Assembly: GCA_016931995.1 (NCBI GenBank)
Contig: JAFGDS010000031.1
Span: 1 to 32,172 of the forward strand
Reading direction: 5' to 3'
From: Pirellulales bacterium
Lineage (GTDB): Bacteria > Planctomycetota > Planctomycetia > Pirellulales > Thermoguttaceae
DNA: 32,172 nt
Shown: piece by piece, positions 22,949 to 31,453 of the stretch
How positions within the stretch are numbered: the first letter of the stretch is position 1
How the letters are laid out: every line of letters begins with the position of its first letter
The notes under the pieces: generated by a model
The model's database searches: none
What the model was told of the DNA's origin: nothing
The model's input: only the letters and a program-made list of their open reading frames with translations
Program-made: the position numbers and the translations under genes

Positions 22949-23839
22949 ATGCCGGATGAGGTCATTATCGAAACGCGGAACCTGACCAAGGTATACCGCG
23001 ATTTCTGGGGGCGCAAGAAGGTCCAAGCTCTCAAGGCGCTGGATCTCGAGGTCCGCCGGGGCGAGATCTTTGGCCTTTTGGGTCCCAACGGGTCGGGTAA
23101 GACCACGACGATCAAGCTCTTGCTGGGCCTTTTGTTTCCCACCAGCGGCCAGGCGCTGGTGTTTAACCGCGACGCCACGGAGGTGACCAAGAACGAGCGG
23201 ATCGGCTACCTGCCCGAGGAGTCGTACCTCTACAAGTTCCTCACGGCCGAGGAGACGCTCGATTTCTACGGCCGGCTGTTCAAGATGCCTCGCCGCGTGC
23301 GGCGGCAGCGGTGCGCGGAGCTGATCGAGCAGGTGGGATTGGCGCGGGCGAAGCGGCGACAGCTTCGCGAGTATTCCAAGGGCATGACCCGCCGGATTGG
23401 CCTGGCCCAGGCGCTAATCAACGATCCGGAATTGATCGTGCTGGACGAGCCGACCACGGGCCTGGACCCGCTGGGCACGCGGGACATGAAGCAGATGATT
23501 ATCGACCTGCGCGCCCAGGGCAAAACGATCGTCATGTGTAGCCACCGGCTCGACGACGTGCAGGACGTGTGCGACCGGATCGCGATTCTTTACGAGGGCG
23601 AGCTGAAGGAGCTGGGCCGGGTGGACGGCCTGCTGAAGGTCCGCGACGTGACCGAGATCCACGCCCGCCAACTGAGCCCAAAAGCCCAGGACGAGATCCG
23701 CGCCGTGATCGCCCGCGAAGGCGGCGAACTGATTTCCATGGACAACCCGACGACAACCCTGGAGCGTCTCTTCCTGGACATTATCGAGGAGAGCCAGGCG
23801 CATCCGGGCCGTCGCGTGCGAGGGGGACGAGACGAATAA
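22949..23839 (+). CDS. ABC transporter ATP-binding protein
   Basis: The 296-aa ATPase drives the permease encoded 3 bp downstream. The ATG at 22949 has GAGG 8 nt upstream. It contains Walker [10 protein letters not shown] (K51), the Q-loop region [10 protein letters not shown], the signature [15 protein letters not shown] (a YSKGM variant of LSGGQ, usual in ABC-2/NatA-type exporters), Walker [16 protein letters not shown] and H-loop CSHRLDDVQ. The C-terminal tail ([18 protein letters not shown]) is the accessory domain of such exporters. As first gene of a tight four-gene run, it probably acts with an ABC-2-type permease at the cytoplasmic membrane. Confidence 0.97.
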   Translation: MPDEVIIETRNLTKVYRDFWGRKKVQALKALDLEVRRGEIFGLLGPNGSGKTTTIKLLLGLLFPTSGQALVFNRDATEVTKNERIGYLPEESYLYKFLTAEETLDFYGRLFKMPRRVRRQRCAELIEQVGLARAKRRQLREYSKGMTRRIGLAQALINDPELIVLDEPTTGLDPLGTRDMKQMIIDLRAQGKTIVMCSHRLDDVQDVCDRIAILYEGELKELGRVDGLLKVRDVTEIHARQLSPKAQDEIRAVIAREGGELISMDNPTTTLERLFLDIIEESQAHPGRRVRGGRDE

Positions 23840-23842
23840 GCC

Positions 23843-25753
23843 ATGGTCATAGAAACCGAACTGCTCCCGTTTCATCTATGGATCCGCAGCGCCCCGCTGG
23901 ACTGGCTGAAGGTGGCTGGCGCGCTGGCGCTGGCTTTCCTTCTCGTGGGGTATCTCGTGGCCGCGCTGCGGCACGGGCCGGTGGTCGCCCTGGAGGTGAC
24001 GGGCAAGACGCTGGTCGGATGGCTTGAGGACCTCGTGTTCCTTTCGCCTCGGCGGTTGTGGGCTTTGATGTGGCTGTCGATCCGCGACGCGCTGCGACGG
24101 CGGATCGTGGTGGTCTTCGCGCTTTTTCTCGTGGTGCTCATGTTCGCCGGATGGTTTCTGGATCCCGGCAACGATCATCCCGTGCGGCTGTATCTGAGCT
24201 TCGTGCTCACCGCGACGAGCTATCTGACGCTGCTTCTGGTGCTGTTTTTGAGCGTGTTCAGCATTCCCGGCGACCTGCGCAGCAAGACGTTGCACACGGT
24301 GGTGACGAAGCCGGTCCGGCCGAGCGAGGTCGTCCTGGGGCGCATGCTCGGGTTCATCGCGATTGGGACGTTCCTTTTGCTCGTGATGGGCGCGATCAGC
24401 TACGTGTTCGTCGTGCGGGGACTGGCCCACACGCACGAGGTCCTGCCGCGGGCGCTGGCGACCCTGGAAGGACCCGCCGGAGCGCCGGCCGACGCGGCGA
24501 CCTTGGTGGGCAAAAGCGAACCCGCCCATAACCATCGGCACGACGTGGTGATCCATGCCCAAGGCCACGGACGGCTCGAAACGGCGCGAGGGCACCGGCA
24601 CCGCGTGGTTCGCCAGGGCGAGGGCAAGGACGCCACGTACGTCGTGGGCGAGCCGGAGGGCATGTTCGTCGCCCGCGTGCCCCTGTACGGAAAGCTCCGC
24701 TTCGTCGATCGCGATCGCCGCGCGGCGGAAAAAGGCATCAACGTCGGCGACGAGTGGGCCTATCGCAGCTACGTTGAAGGGGGGACTCTGGGCGCGGCCA
24801 TCTGGACGTTCTCGGGCATCGTGCCGGAGCGGTTCCCCGACAAGCTTCCGTTGGAGATGACCATCTCGGTCTATCGCTCGGAAAAAGGCGTAATCACGGA
24901 AGGGATCCCCGGCGTGCTCCTGCTGCGCAATCCGAAAACGGGGCTCACGGTCGAGGCGAAGGTGTTCACCGCCCGCGAGTTCTCGACCGACGTCCAGATC
25001 ATCCAACGAAAAATCACGCCCAACAATGTCTACGCGCTTAAAGAGGAGAAGCTCGAGGACGGCAAGCTCCGCTACGTCCGCGAGGACCTCGCCGCCGGCC
25101 AGGCGGTCAAGGAGCGTTACGATCTCTTCGAAGACCTGACGAACGAGGGCCGGATTGAGATCTGGATGCAGTGCCTGGCGCCGCGGCAATACCTCGGCGC
25201 CGCGCAGGCCGACCTGTACCTTCGCGCAAGCGACGCGCCGTTCTGGTGGAACTTCACCAAGGGATATCTGGGCATCTGGATGCAGATGGTGCTTCTGGTG
25301 GCCTTCGGCGTGACGCTCAGCACGTTTCTGGGCGGACCGGTGGCGCTGATCGCCGCGGTCGGCGTGCTGGTGGGCGGACTGTTCCGCGAGTTCATGGTGC
25401 AAGTGGCGACGGGCACGGTCTACAGCGCGAAGCCGGGCGACGTGAACATGGGCGGCGGCCCGATCGAATCGATGATCCGGATGGCCACGCAGCAGAACGT
25501 CGTCACGGACATGCCCGAAGGGCTGCGGACCACCGTGGCGCAGACGATCGATCCGGTGCTTGAGCGCGGCCTTTGGTTGATGGCCCAGATCCTGCCCGAT
25601 CTCGGCCGGTTCAGCGCGGCGGACTACGTCGCGTATGGTTTCAACGTGTCGGGCGATTGGCTTTGCGAGGGGGGGCTGGCGACGCTGGGGTTCTTCGTCT
25701 TGTTGTCTCTGGCCAGTTGTCTATTTATGAGAATTCGCGAGGTGGCCAAATGA
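23843..25753 (+). CDS. ABC-2-type transporter permease with histidine-rich extracytoplasmic loop
   Basis: The 636-aa product has an N-terminal helix, then LMWLSIRDALRRRIVVVFALFLVVL, SFVLTATSYLTLLLVLFLSVF and GFIAIGTFLLLVMGAISYVF, with the ABC-2 family segment TLHTVVTKPVRPSEVVLGR between them. A large soluble region (about 200-460) follows, then a second helix group (LGIWMQMVLLVAFGVTLSTF and the next) and a final helix at the end. The soluble domain begins with a histidine cluster (AHTHEV about 199; HNHRHDVVIHAQGHGR and RGHRHRVV, about 228-255). ABC-2 permeases are normally shorter and lack this loop. The gene overlaps the next by ATGA. Substrate is unknown; the histidines suggest a metal-handling or metal-sensing step. 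Confidence 0.9.
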   Translation: MVIETELLPFHLWIRSAPLDWLKVAGALALAFLLVGYLVAALRHGPVVALEVTGKTLVGWLEDLVFLSPRRLWALMWLSIRDALRRRIVVVFALFLVVLMFAGWFLDPGNDHPVRLYLSFVLTATSYLTLLLVLFLSVFSIPGDLRSKTLHTVVTKPVRPSEVVLGRMLGFIAIGTFLLLVMGAISYVFVVRGLAHTHEVLPRALATLEGPAGAPADAATLVGKSEPAHNHRHDVVIHAQGHGRLETARGHRHRVVRQGEGKDATYVVGEPEGMFVARVPLYGKLRFVDRDRRAAEKGINVGDEWAYRSYVEGGTLGAAIWTFSGIVPERFPDKLPLEMTISVYRSEKGVITEGIPGVLLLRNPKTGLTVEAKVFTAREFSTDVQIIQRKITPNNVYALKEEKLEDGKLRYVREDLAAGQAVKERYDLFEDLTNEGRIEIWMQCLAPRQYLGAAQADLYLRASDAPFWWNFTKGYLGIWMQMVLLVAFGVTLSTFLGGPVALIAAVGVLVGGLFREFMVQVATGTVYSAKPGDVNMGGGPIESMIRMATQQNVVTDMPEGLRTTVAQTIDPVLERGLWLMAQILPDLGRFSAADYVAYGFNVSGDWLCEGGLATLGFFVLLSLASCLFMRIREVAK

Positions 25754-27819
25754 CGGGGTCTCGTCGTCGTTCGCTCGTGCGCAAGCTGGTGTACATGGCG
25801 GTGATCCTACCGCTCCTTCTCGCGCTTTGGTGGCTGGGGAATCCGGCCACGCGGGACGCCCAGGGCCAGCAAGGCTCGCCCGGCGGCAAGCTGGCCCAGC
25901 TCCGCGCCGAGTACAAGCTCGATCTGGCGCAGCTCGGCCAGTTGGATCCCACGAGCGAAACGGTCAAGCTGGCCACGCTTGGGATGCGCGGCATCGCGGC
26001 CAACATCCTGTGGACCAAGGCCAACAACTATAAGATGAAGAAGGACTGGACGAATCTGTCGGCCACGCTAAACCAGTTGACCAAGGTCCAGCCCAACTTC
26101 ATCGAGGTCTGGCGCCACCAATCGTGGAATCTCTCGTACAACTGCTCGGTCGAATTCGACGACTACCGCGACCGCTATCGCTGGGTCATCAAGGGCATCC
26201 AGTTCCTCGAGCTGGGAATCGGCTACAACCCATTCGAGCCGAAGCTCCACGACGCGATGGGTTGGGTGATCTCGCAGAAGATCGGCCGGTCGGACGAGCA
26301 CGTGCAGTTCCGCAAGCTCTTCAAGGAGGACGACGATTTCCACGGCCCGCGCCCCAAGGACGAGCGCGACAACTGGCTGGTAGGCAAGCTGTGGTATCGC
26401 AAGGGCGAGAATCTCGTGGACGCGGGCTACCCGCTGCGGGGCATCAGCCCGCTGGTCTTCCGCTCCTATTCCCCCAAGTGCCAGATCAACTACGCCGAAG
26501 CGATCGAAAAGGACGGAACGTTCGGCGAGCGGGCGCAGCTCCAGTGGCAGCAAGCGGATAAAGACTGGACCGCTTTTGGCAAGCTGGACATTCCCGCCTC
26601 GGATGGTCGAACCATCCGTCTGGGCGAATTGGCGCTGTGCCAGCAGCGGATCGCGCGGTTGGCGGCCGAGCTGGACGCCCTGGCGCCGGGCGCCCGCGAG
26701 AAGCTGGCCAAACAGAAGGCCGACTCGCTCACCGCCGAGCACAAGGCGGCGCTCGAGGTTCCCCCCGAGAGGCAAACGCCGGAGCAATACCAACTGGCGG
26801 CTCAGGCCCGGGAGTTGCTCCAGGTGAGCCACGACGAGATTGCCCGTCAGGCCACCGCGCACCGCCGCGAGGCGAACGCCCTATTGGAGCGAATCAAAGA
26901 GGCGGAGACGACGCTGCGTTTCACCGCGAGCTACCGGCAGATCGTGAACTACGACTACTGGGAGCGCCGCGCGCAAGTGGAGCAGTTGATGGACCTGATC
27001 GACGCGCGGAAACTGATCCGCGACGGCGACCAGGCCCTGGAAAACGGAAATCTGCCCGAGGCCGAGCGGGCGTACCGCGCCGGGTCGGCGGCCTGGGACC
27101 GGGTGATCCGGGCGTATCCCGATCTCATTCCGGATCGAGCCACCGCCGAGGACATCGAGCATATCCTCGATCAATACTCCCGGACGCTCGATCAGCAGGA
27201 CGCCCTTTTCCCGGAGGATTTCGCCCTGGGCGACTTCATTCAACTCCTTCTGAACGACAACAACCACGCCCACGAGCTGCGGAGCATCCAAAAGAAGGCG
27301 GAGAAGGCCGCGGCCAAGGGCGATCGGGAGACGGCGCGTCGCGAGTACCTCAACACGTTGCGAATCTGGGACGAAGTCCTCGTCGACATTCCAAGCCTGC
27401 GGTTGATGTCCAATCGTCGGATTGGCGGCGACATTCTCGCCACGATCGACAAATACTGCGCATTGCTCAAGGAGTTGAACCAACCCGTGCCGGACGATTT
27501 CCCCTTGCAGCAGTTCGTCTGGATTCAGCTCTCGCACGACGCGTTGGCGCGGTCGGCCCGCCAGACGATCGAGCGCGCCGAGGGGCTGGCCGAGGGCAAG
27601 GACCTAGCCGGCGCCCGAAAGACGTTTGACGAAGGCTTCTCGCTGTGGCGCAAGGCGCTGGACAAGTACCCCACCGCCGTCGCCGACCGAGTGATCGGCG
27701 AGGAAATCGCGATGAACGTCGACGCCTACCGCCGCGTGCTGGGTCAATTGAAGGAAGAGACGCCGAAGGACTTCCCCCTCCAGGACGTCCTCGACCGTCG
27801 CGCCGCGAAGGGGCAATAG
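25750..27819 (+). CDS. Membrane-anchored protein with triplicated C-terminal helical module
   Basis: The 689-aa product starts at ATG 25750, overlapping the permease stop by ATGA, so translation is coupled. Residues 10-30 are one membrane anchor (LVYMAVILPLLLALWWLG). The remainder is soluble and largely helical, with TPR-like segments (YKMKKDWTNLSATLNQLTKVQPNF; VWRHQSWNLSYNCSVEFDDY given here in part). The C-terminal about 270 residues are three related units of roughly 90 residues (418-507, 510-602, 604-689), each having an A-K-G-x-L helix pair, an x-W-x-x-V/A-L-x-x-x-P step, DR-x-x-G-E, D-x-Y and a closing DFPL motif (FPEDFALGDF; VPDDFPLQQF; TPKDFPLQDV). I do not recognise the family, but the operon position says it works with the ABC transporter. 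Confidence 0.88.
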   Translation: MTGSRRRSLVRKLVYMAVILPLLLALWWLGNPATRDAQGQQGSPGGKLAQLRAEYKLDLAQLGQLDPTSETVKLATLGMRGIAANILWTKANNYKMKKDWTNLSATLNQLTKVQPNFIEVWRHQSWNLSYNCSVEFDDYRDRYRWVIKGIQFLELGIGYNPFEPKLHDAMGWVISQKIGRSDEHVQFRKLFKEDDDFHGPRPKDERDNWLVGKLWYRKGENLVDAGYPLRGISPLVFRSYSPKCQINYAEAIEKDGTFGERAQLQWQQADKDWTAFGKLDIPASDGRTIRLGELALCQQRIARLAAELDALAPGAREKLAKQKADSLTAEHKAALEVPPERQTPEQYQLAAQARELLQVSHDEIARQATAHRREANALLERIKEAETTLRFTASYRQIVNYDYWERRAQVEQLMDLIDARKLIRDGDQALENGNLPEAERAYRAGSAAWDRVIRAYPDLIPDRATAEDIEHILDQYSRTLDQQDALFPEDFALGDFIQLLLNDNNHAHELRSIQKKAEKAAAKGDRETARREYLNTLRIWDEVLVDIPSLRLMSNRRIGGDILATIDKYCALLKELNQPVPDDFPLQQFVWIQLSHDALARSARQTIERAEGLAEGKDLAGARKTFDEGFSLWRKALDKYPTAVADRVIGEEIAMNVDAYRRVLGQLKEETPKDFPLQDVLDRRAAKGQ

Positions 27820-27861
27820 GCTGTAGTTGGGGGCTATCGCATAACGTCGTCATCGCAACAC

Positions 27862-27887
27862 GTCATCCTGAGCGCAGCGAAGGATCT
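27862..27887 (+). repeat. CTGAGCGCAGCGAAG-family repeat, copy 3
   Basis: It is identical over the core and outer dyad (ATCCT/AGGAT) to the copy at 20879-20904 and lies in the 119-bp gap between the triplicated-module gene and the prenyltransferase-repeat gene. Confidence 0.85.
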
Positions 27888-27938
27888 CGTCTGCCATGCC
27901 GGAGGTTACACCACATCGATTAGCAACCTGGCGAGGCC

Positions 27939-28895
27939 ATGGCGTCCTATCTTGCCGAGTTGATGTCCCGGTTGGCCGCGGGCGCCGCGCGGTTGCCGGA
28001 AGACCTCCGGCAACGACACGCCGCTTTCCTGGCCTCGGCCCAAAACGCCGACGGCGGCTTCGCGGGACGGCAGGGCGCCAGCGATCTCTATTACACGAGC
28101 TTCGCGCTCCGCGGGCTGGCCCTGTTGGGAGCCCTCGACGAGGGCGTGGCCGGCCGGGCCCAGCGGTTTCTCCGCGACCGTCTCGACCGCGCGCTGCCCG
28201 GCATCGAGTTCCTCTCGCTCGTTTTTGGCGCGGTTCTCGTCGAGGCGGCCCGCGGTCTGGACGTTTTCGCCGACGCGGGCGCCGACCGCGCCCAGACGAC
28301 CGCCCTGCTGGTGGATCGGTATCTTCGCGACGACGGCGGCTACGCCAAGACGAGCGGCAGCCCGACCAGCAGCACGTACCACACGTTTCTGGCGGTCGCG
28401 TGCAAGCGGCTGGTTGGCGCCCCGTTGGCCGAGACTGATCGAATCGTCGCCTTGATCCAATCGCGCCGGCGCGAGGACGGCGGATTCGTCGAGATCCCGC
28501 AGATGCGCGACAGCGGCACGAATCCCACCTGCGCCGCGGTCGCTGTCTTGCGCCAGTGCGGCGCGTTGGACGAGGCGACGCGGCGACGGTGCGTCCGGTT
28601 TCTGGCCGAGGCGCAGACGGCCGAAGGAGGCCTGCGGGCCAACCGCCGCGTGCCCGTGGCCGACCTCCTGAGCACGTTCACCGGCCTGGCCACGCTGGCC
28701 GACCTGGGCGGCCTGGCGGCGGTCGATCTCCGCGCGGCGCGGCGATTCGTCGATTCGCTCAATCAGCCCTCCGGCGGCTACCGCGGCGGCGTCTGGGATG
28801 ACGCCACCGACGTGGAGTACACGTTCTACGGCCTGGGTTCGCACGCCCTTTTGGTCGATCCGGCCGAAGCGGCCGGCTTTCCCCGGGGCATTTGA
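27939..28895 (+). CDS. Prenyltransferase/squalene-cyclase repeat protein
   Basis: The 318-aa product is an alpha-alpha barrel built from repeats of the PF00432 kind. Five glycine turns recur at intervals of about 48-60 residues: NADGGFAG, DDGGYAKT, EDGGFVEI, AEGGLRAN and PSGGYRGG. The C-terminal VEYTFYGLGSHALL resembles the last repeat of the Rab/geranylgeranyl transferase beta subunit. The zinc ligands of protein prenyltransferases (D, C, H) and the DxDD of squalene-hopene cyclases are not evident, so this may be a binding or structural version. The ATG at 27939 has GAGG very close upstream, so the start is only moderately sure. Whether the gene belongs to the ABC operon is uncertain since the gap is 119 bp and holds a repeat. 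Confidence 0.85.
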   Translation: MASYLAELMSRLAAGAARLPEDLRQRHAAFLASAQNADGGFAGRQGASDLYYTSFALRGLALLGALDEGVAGRAQRFLRDRLDRALPGIEFLSLVFGAVLVEAARGLDVFADAGADRAQTTALLVDRYLRDDGGYAKTSGSPTSSTYHTFLAVACKRLVGAPLAETDRIVALIQSRRREDGGFVEIPQMRDSGTNPTCAAVAVLRQCGALDEATRRRCVRFLAEAQTAEGGLRANRRVPVADLLSTFTGLATLADLGGLAAVDLRAARRFVDSLNQPSGGYRGGVWDDATDVEYTFYGLGSHALLVDPAEAAGFPRGI

Positions 28896-28967
28896 TGAGG
28901 TACGCTTGTCGCGGTGGGACCGGTCCGGCGTTCGGGCCGGTTTGGATCAAGACGGAGGGTTGTGAGC

Positions 28968-29246
28968 ATGTCGGACCAGCAGGAAACGCACGATTCGTCC
29001 CAGCCGGAGCCGCCTCCCGGATTGGCCCGGGACGGCGCCGCCCGAGCGAAGGCCGAGTGGGATAAAGCCCGGCAGTGGTGCGACAAGATGCAAGAAGAGG
29101 CCGCCCAGCGCATGCGCCGCGTCCGCGAGACGACGATGGGCGACGTGTTCGACGCGGTGTTGGCGGGCGTGCGGCGTAGGCCCGGCGTCGGCCTGGCCGC
29201 GGCCGTCGCGGCCGGCTTCTTCCTCGGCCGATTGTTCCGGAAGTGA
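28968..29246 (+). CDS. Small DUF883/YqjD-like membrane-anchored protein
   Basis: The 92-aa product has GGAGG about 10 nt before the ATG. It has an acidic, Pro-rich N-terminus, an amphipathic helix (AKAEWDKARQWCDKMQEEAAQRM) given in part as EWDKARQWCDKMQEEAA, and a C-terminal RRRPGVGLAAAVAAGFFLGR anchor ending in LFRK. The R-x-P followed by a glycine-rich single helix and basic end is the YqjD/ElaB/DUF883 layout, whose members bind ribosomes or the membrane in stationary phase. Its neighbours match the E. coli yqjD-yqjE group. Confidence 0.7.
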   Translation: MSDQQETHDSSQPEPPPGLARDGAARAKAEWDKARQWCDKMQEEAAQRMRRVRETTMGDVFDAVLAGVRRRPGVGLAAAVAAGFFLGRLFRK

Positions 29247-29257
29247 AGGTTACTCCC

Positions 29258-29623
29258 ATGCCCTCGCGCGTCGTGGATTGCCGTGAAGACCAGTCCAAGC
29301 GGGAGATCCGCCGGCGTATCGCGCGGCTGCGGCGGCGCGTTGATCGGCGACTGCAATCGACCCGGCGCGAGGCGGGGCGGCTGACTCACTGGCGGACCCA
29401 CGCCGCGCGGTGGCCCGGCCCCGCCATCTCGACGGCTTTCGGGGTGGGGCTGGCGCTGGCCGCCGGGTTGTCGGGCCGCCGCGTCATGCGACGCCTGGCC
29501 GCCCTGCTCGTGCGGGAAGGGCTCGGACGGATCGGCGCCGGCCTGTGGCGCGAATGGAGCCGCGCCTGGGCGGCGTCGGCGCAAACCCACCCGACCGCCG
29601 GCGAGGAGACTCCGCGTGTCTGA
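29258..29623 (+). CDS. Small basic protein of the yqjD-yqjE-like cassette
   Basis: The 121-aa product starts at ATG 29258, with GAAGG 8 nt upstream; an in-frame GTG at 29243 would overlap the preceding stop but lacks a good ribosome binding site. The N-terminus is strongly basic (REIRRRIARLRRRVDRRL), followed by a moderately hydrophobic AISTAFGVGLALAAGLSG stretch that could be a membrane helix. It resembles in place and type the YqjK/DUF3618-like middle gene of such cassettes, but I cannot name it with certainty. Its end overlaps the next start by 8 nt. Confidence 0.7.
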   Translation: MPSRVVDCREDQSKREIRRRIARLRRRVDRRLQSTRREAGRLTHWRTHAARWPGPAISTAFGVGLALAAGLSGRRVMRRLAALLVREGLGRIGAGLWREWSRAWAASAQTHPTAGEETPRV

Positions 29624-30029
29624 CGAAGACCGACCGATCCTGAACGACCTGCGCCGCGAGTTTGCCTCGCTGCGGGCGGATCTGCGCGAGTCGGCGGCGC
29701 TCCGATGGCGGCTCGCGCGGATGGAACTCGCGTCCGATCTGCGCCGCGCCGCGCGGCTGGCCGTCGTCTGGGCCGTGGCGTTGGTGATGGGCCTGACCTC
29801 GCTGCCGCTGCTTGTGGTCTGGCTGGCCGGGCGTCTGGACGGTTGGCTAGGCGTCGCCGAGCCGCTGTGGCTGGCCGTCTTTGGATTGGCTCTCCTGGTC
29901 GGCGCGATGGTCCTCGGCTACGTCGCGTGGCGCCGATTCCGCCGTCGGTTCCTCGGTCTGGAGCAGACGCTCGAAGAGCTTCGCGAGGACCTGTCCTGGC
30001 TCGGCGAGCGTTTCCGCCGCGATCGCTGA
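29616..30029 (+). CDS. Phage-holin-III-superfamily (YqjE-like) membrane protein
   Basis: The 137-aa product starts at GTG 29616 with GAGGAG about 8 nt upstream. It has an N-terminal amphipathic segment (DLRREFASLRADLRESAALR), two hydrophobic helices (LAVVWAVALVMGLTSLPLLVVWLA as one, given in part: VWAVALVMGLTSLPLLVVW; and LWLAVFGLALLVGAMVLGYV) and an acidic-basic coiled-coil end (LEQTLEELREDLSWLGERF). This is the YqjE/holin-X layout. Despite the name these proteins are general envelope proteins in non-phage contexts. It is third in the overlapping cassette. Confidence 0.82.
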   Translation: MSDEDRPILNDLRREFASLRADLRESAALRWRLARMELASDLRRAARLAVVWAVALVMGLTSLPLLVVWLAGRLDGWLGVAEPLWLAVFGLALLVGAMVLGYVAWRRFRRRFLGLEQTLEELREDLSWLGERFRRDR

Positions 30030-30092
30030 GCGGGGCGGCACGTTCACGCGTGCATGGATGCGCCGCTCGCAGTCAAGCCGTGCCTGACGACC

Positions 30093-30158
30093 TTGGAGTG
30101 CGGCGACTTGTCGCCGCTTTGTCTTGTCCGAAAGCGGCGACAAGTCGCCGCGCTCCAA
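30093..30158. repeat. Two-armed palindromic repeat with core GCGGCGACTTGTCGCCGC
   Basis: The left arm (30093-30120) and right arm (30131-30158), 28 nt each, are reverse-complementary with one mismatch around a 10-nt loop. Each arm also contains the self-complementary core GCGGCGA-CTTG-TCGCCGC. It lies just past the holin-like gene, so it could act as a bidirectional terminator towards the convergent hypothetical gene. Confidence 0.88.
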
Positions 30159-30181
30159 AGAGCCGTAGCCGCGGCGGCTTG

Positions 30182-30874
30182 TTACATGTACCCGCCGTCC
30201 ATGCCGAGTCGGGTTTTCAGCTCGTCGAACTGCTGGACGAACTGGTCGCTGGACGAATGCACGTGCTCGGCTTCCGTGATGAACTTCAGCCGCTCGTCGC
30301 AGGGGACGCTCCGCTCGTTAAGGATCTGGGCGAACGGTTCCTGGTTCTCGCCGTAGATGATCAGGAGCTTGTGCTCGTCGAGTTGCACCTCCTGCGGGAC
30401 GCCGGGATTGAGCACGGCGATGCCCACGCAACCGTCGTTGAGGAGCAGCTCCTCGAAGTCCCAGAGGATGCTTTTGAGGACGGGCATATCGATGTGCTCG
30501 CGGTACAGGTCGGTATGGCCCGCCTGGTCGCGGTTGTGGCTCGTCTCGAGCACCACGTCGACCACCGTTCCCAGTGGATCGAGCAGATCCATGAAGACCT
30601 CGAAGAGGACCTCGCTCGACACGGCGCTCATGAGGACCGGGACCGTGGCGTGGTTTTCCTCATCGCGGAACGTATCGTGCCGGTAGCCCTGGCAGGGCAC
30701 CACCTGCAGATCGTAAGACGGCCGGATGGCGTCGGTCAATGCGAAGTTGCCGTATCGGGAGACGCCCAGATGGGCTTCGAGTTCCTCCTCGGAGAGGTGC
30801 TCGAAGCTGCTGGCGCCCAACGGTACCGAGCCGTCGCGGAAGACGTTGCGGAAGAATTTCTTCAAAAAACCCAT
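30182..30874 (-). CDS. Hypothetical protein, acidic, cytosolic
   Basis: The 230-aa product starts best at ATG 30874 (MGFLKKFFRNVFRDGS); an ATG 27 nt upstream is possible. There is no signal peptide or membrane helix. The sequence has conserved-looking blocks: HLSEEELEAHLGVSRYG, DLQVVPCQGYRHDTFRDE, VDVVLETSHNRDQAGH, GCVGIAVLNPGVPQEVQLDEHKLL in part, and EAEHVHSSSDQFVQQFDEL. Composition and codon use match the neighbours, so it is a genuine gene of unknown function. It converges with the holin-like cassette across the palindrome at 30093-30158. Confidence 0.75.
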   Translation of the reverse strand: MGFLKKFFRNVFRDGSVPLGASSFEHLSEEELEAHLGVSRYGNFALTDAIRPSYDLQVVPCQGYRHDTFRDEENHATVPVLMSAVSSEVLFEVFMDLLDPLGTVVDVVLETSHNRDQAGHTDLYREHIDMPVLKSILWDFEELLLNDGCVGIAVLNPGVPQEVQLDEHKLLIIYGENQEPFAQILNERSVPCDERLKFITEAEHVHSSSDQFVQQFDELKTRLGMDGGYM

Positions 30875-30901
30875 CGGCGCTCTCAAACGTTGGATTGGCA
30901 A

Positions 30902-31453
30902 GTCGCGGTCAATGGATGGGGACGACTGCGCCGCAGCTGGGAAGCTCTATACAAACCGTAGGTCACGTCTCGACGACGCTGGGGGGGTTTCTTTTGGATC
31001 GCGGCCCGAGCGGGCCGGCGACACGATCCGCATGGAACAACCCGCGCCACCGCCACGATCGGTCGCGGGAGCACGGCATCCGGCCGCCCCCCATGGGTCG
31101 GAAACGCCCGGACCACCGCGCCCGGCGTATCCCGATCCATGAATGAAGTCTAGCACCCGAAAAGCACGGTGAATCCCGGTGAATCGGCTTTCGCCATCGC
31201 CGTCGCGGCCTCGCGAGAGAAGGACTCCGGATTGCGAAGACTCTCGGCCCGGCGGAACATGAACGCCGCGCGCGGACCTATCGCTCGATCGCCGGAAACC
31301 TTCCCGCGGAAAAAATCGACCGTCCCCCTCGCGCCCTGCCTTCCGGTTGGTACACTACGGTCGGTCGTCGCGATCGACGCATTCCACGTCGCATGCGGGA
31401 CCGCCCACGGCGTCGCAACCCCTACGTCACCGCGATCCCGCACGATCTCCACC
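30902..31453. other. Intergenic region upstream of rnhA
   Basis: The 552 bp have no credible gene; the frame of rnhA is open back to 31169 but the extension has no protein character. A short hairpin GGCCCG-AG-CGGGCC lies around 31004-31017. TATAGA on the minus strand near 30948 could serve the hypothetical gene as a -10, without a matching -35. Confidence 0.45.

Noticed and set aside
29616-30029. Prophage remnant suggested by the holin-like protein
   Set aside because: No other phage gene is present, and the neighbours match the yqjD-yqjE stress cassette.
31169-31453. Longer N-terminus for RNase HI
   Set aside because: The extension lacks protein character and the normal family start is at 31454.
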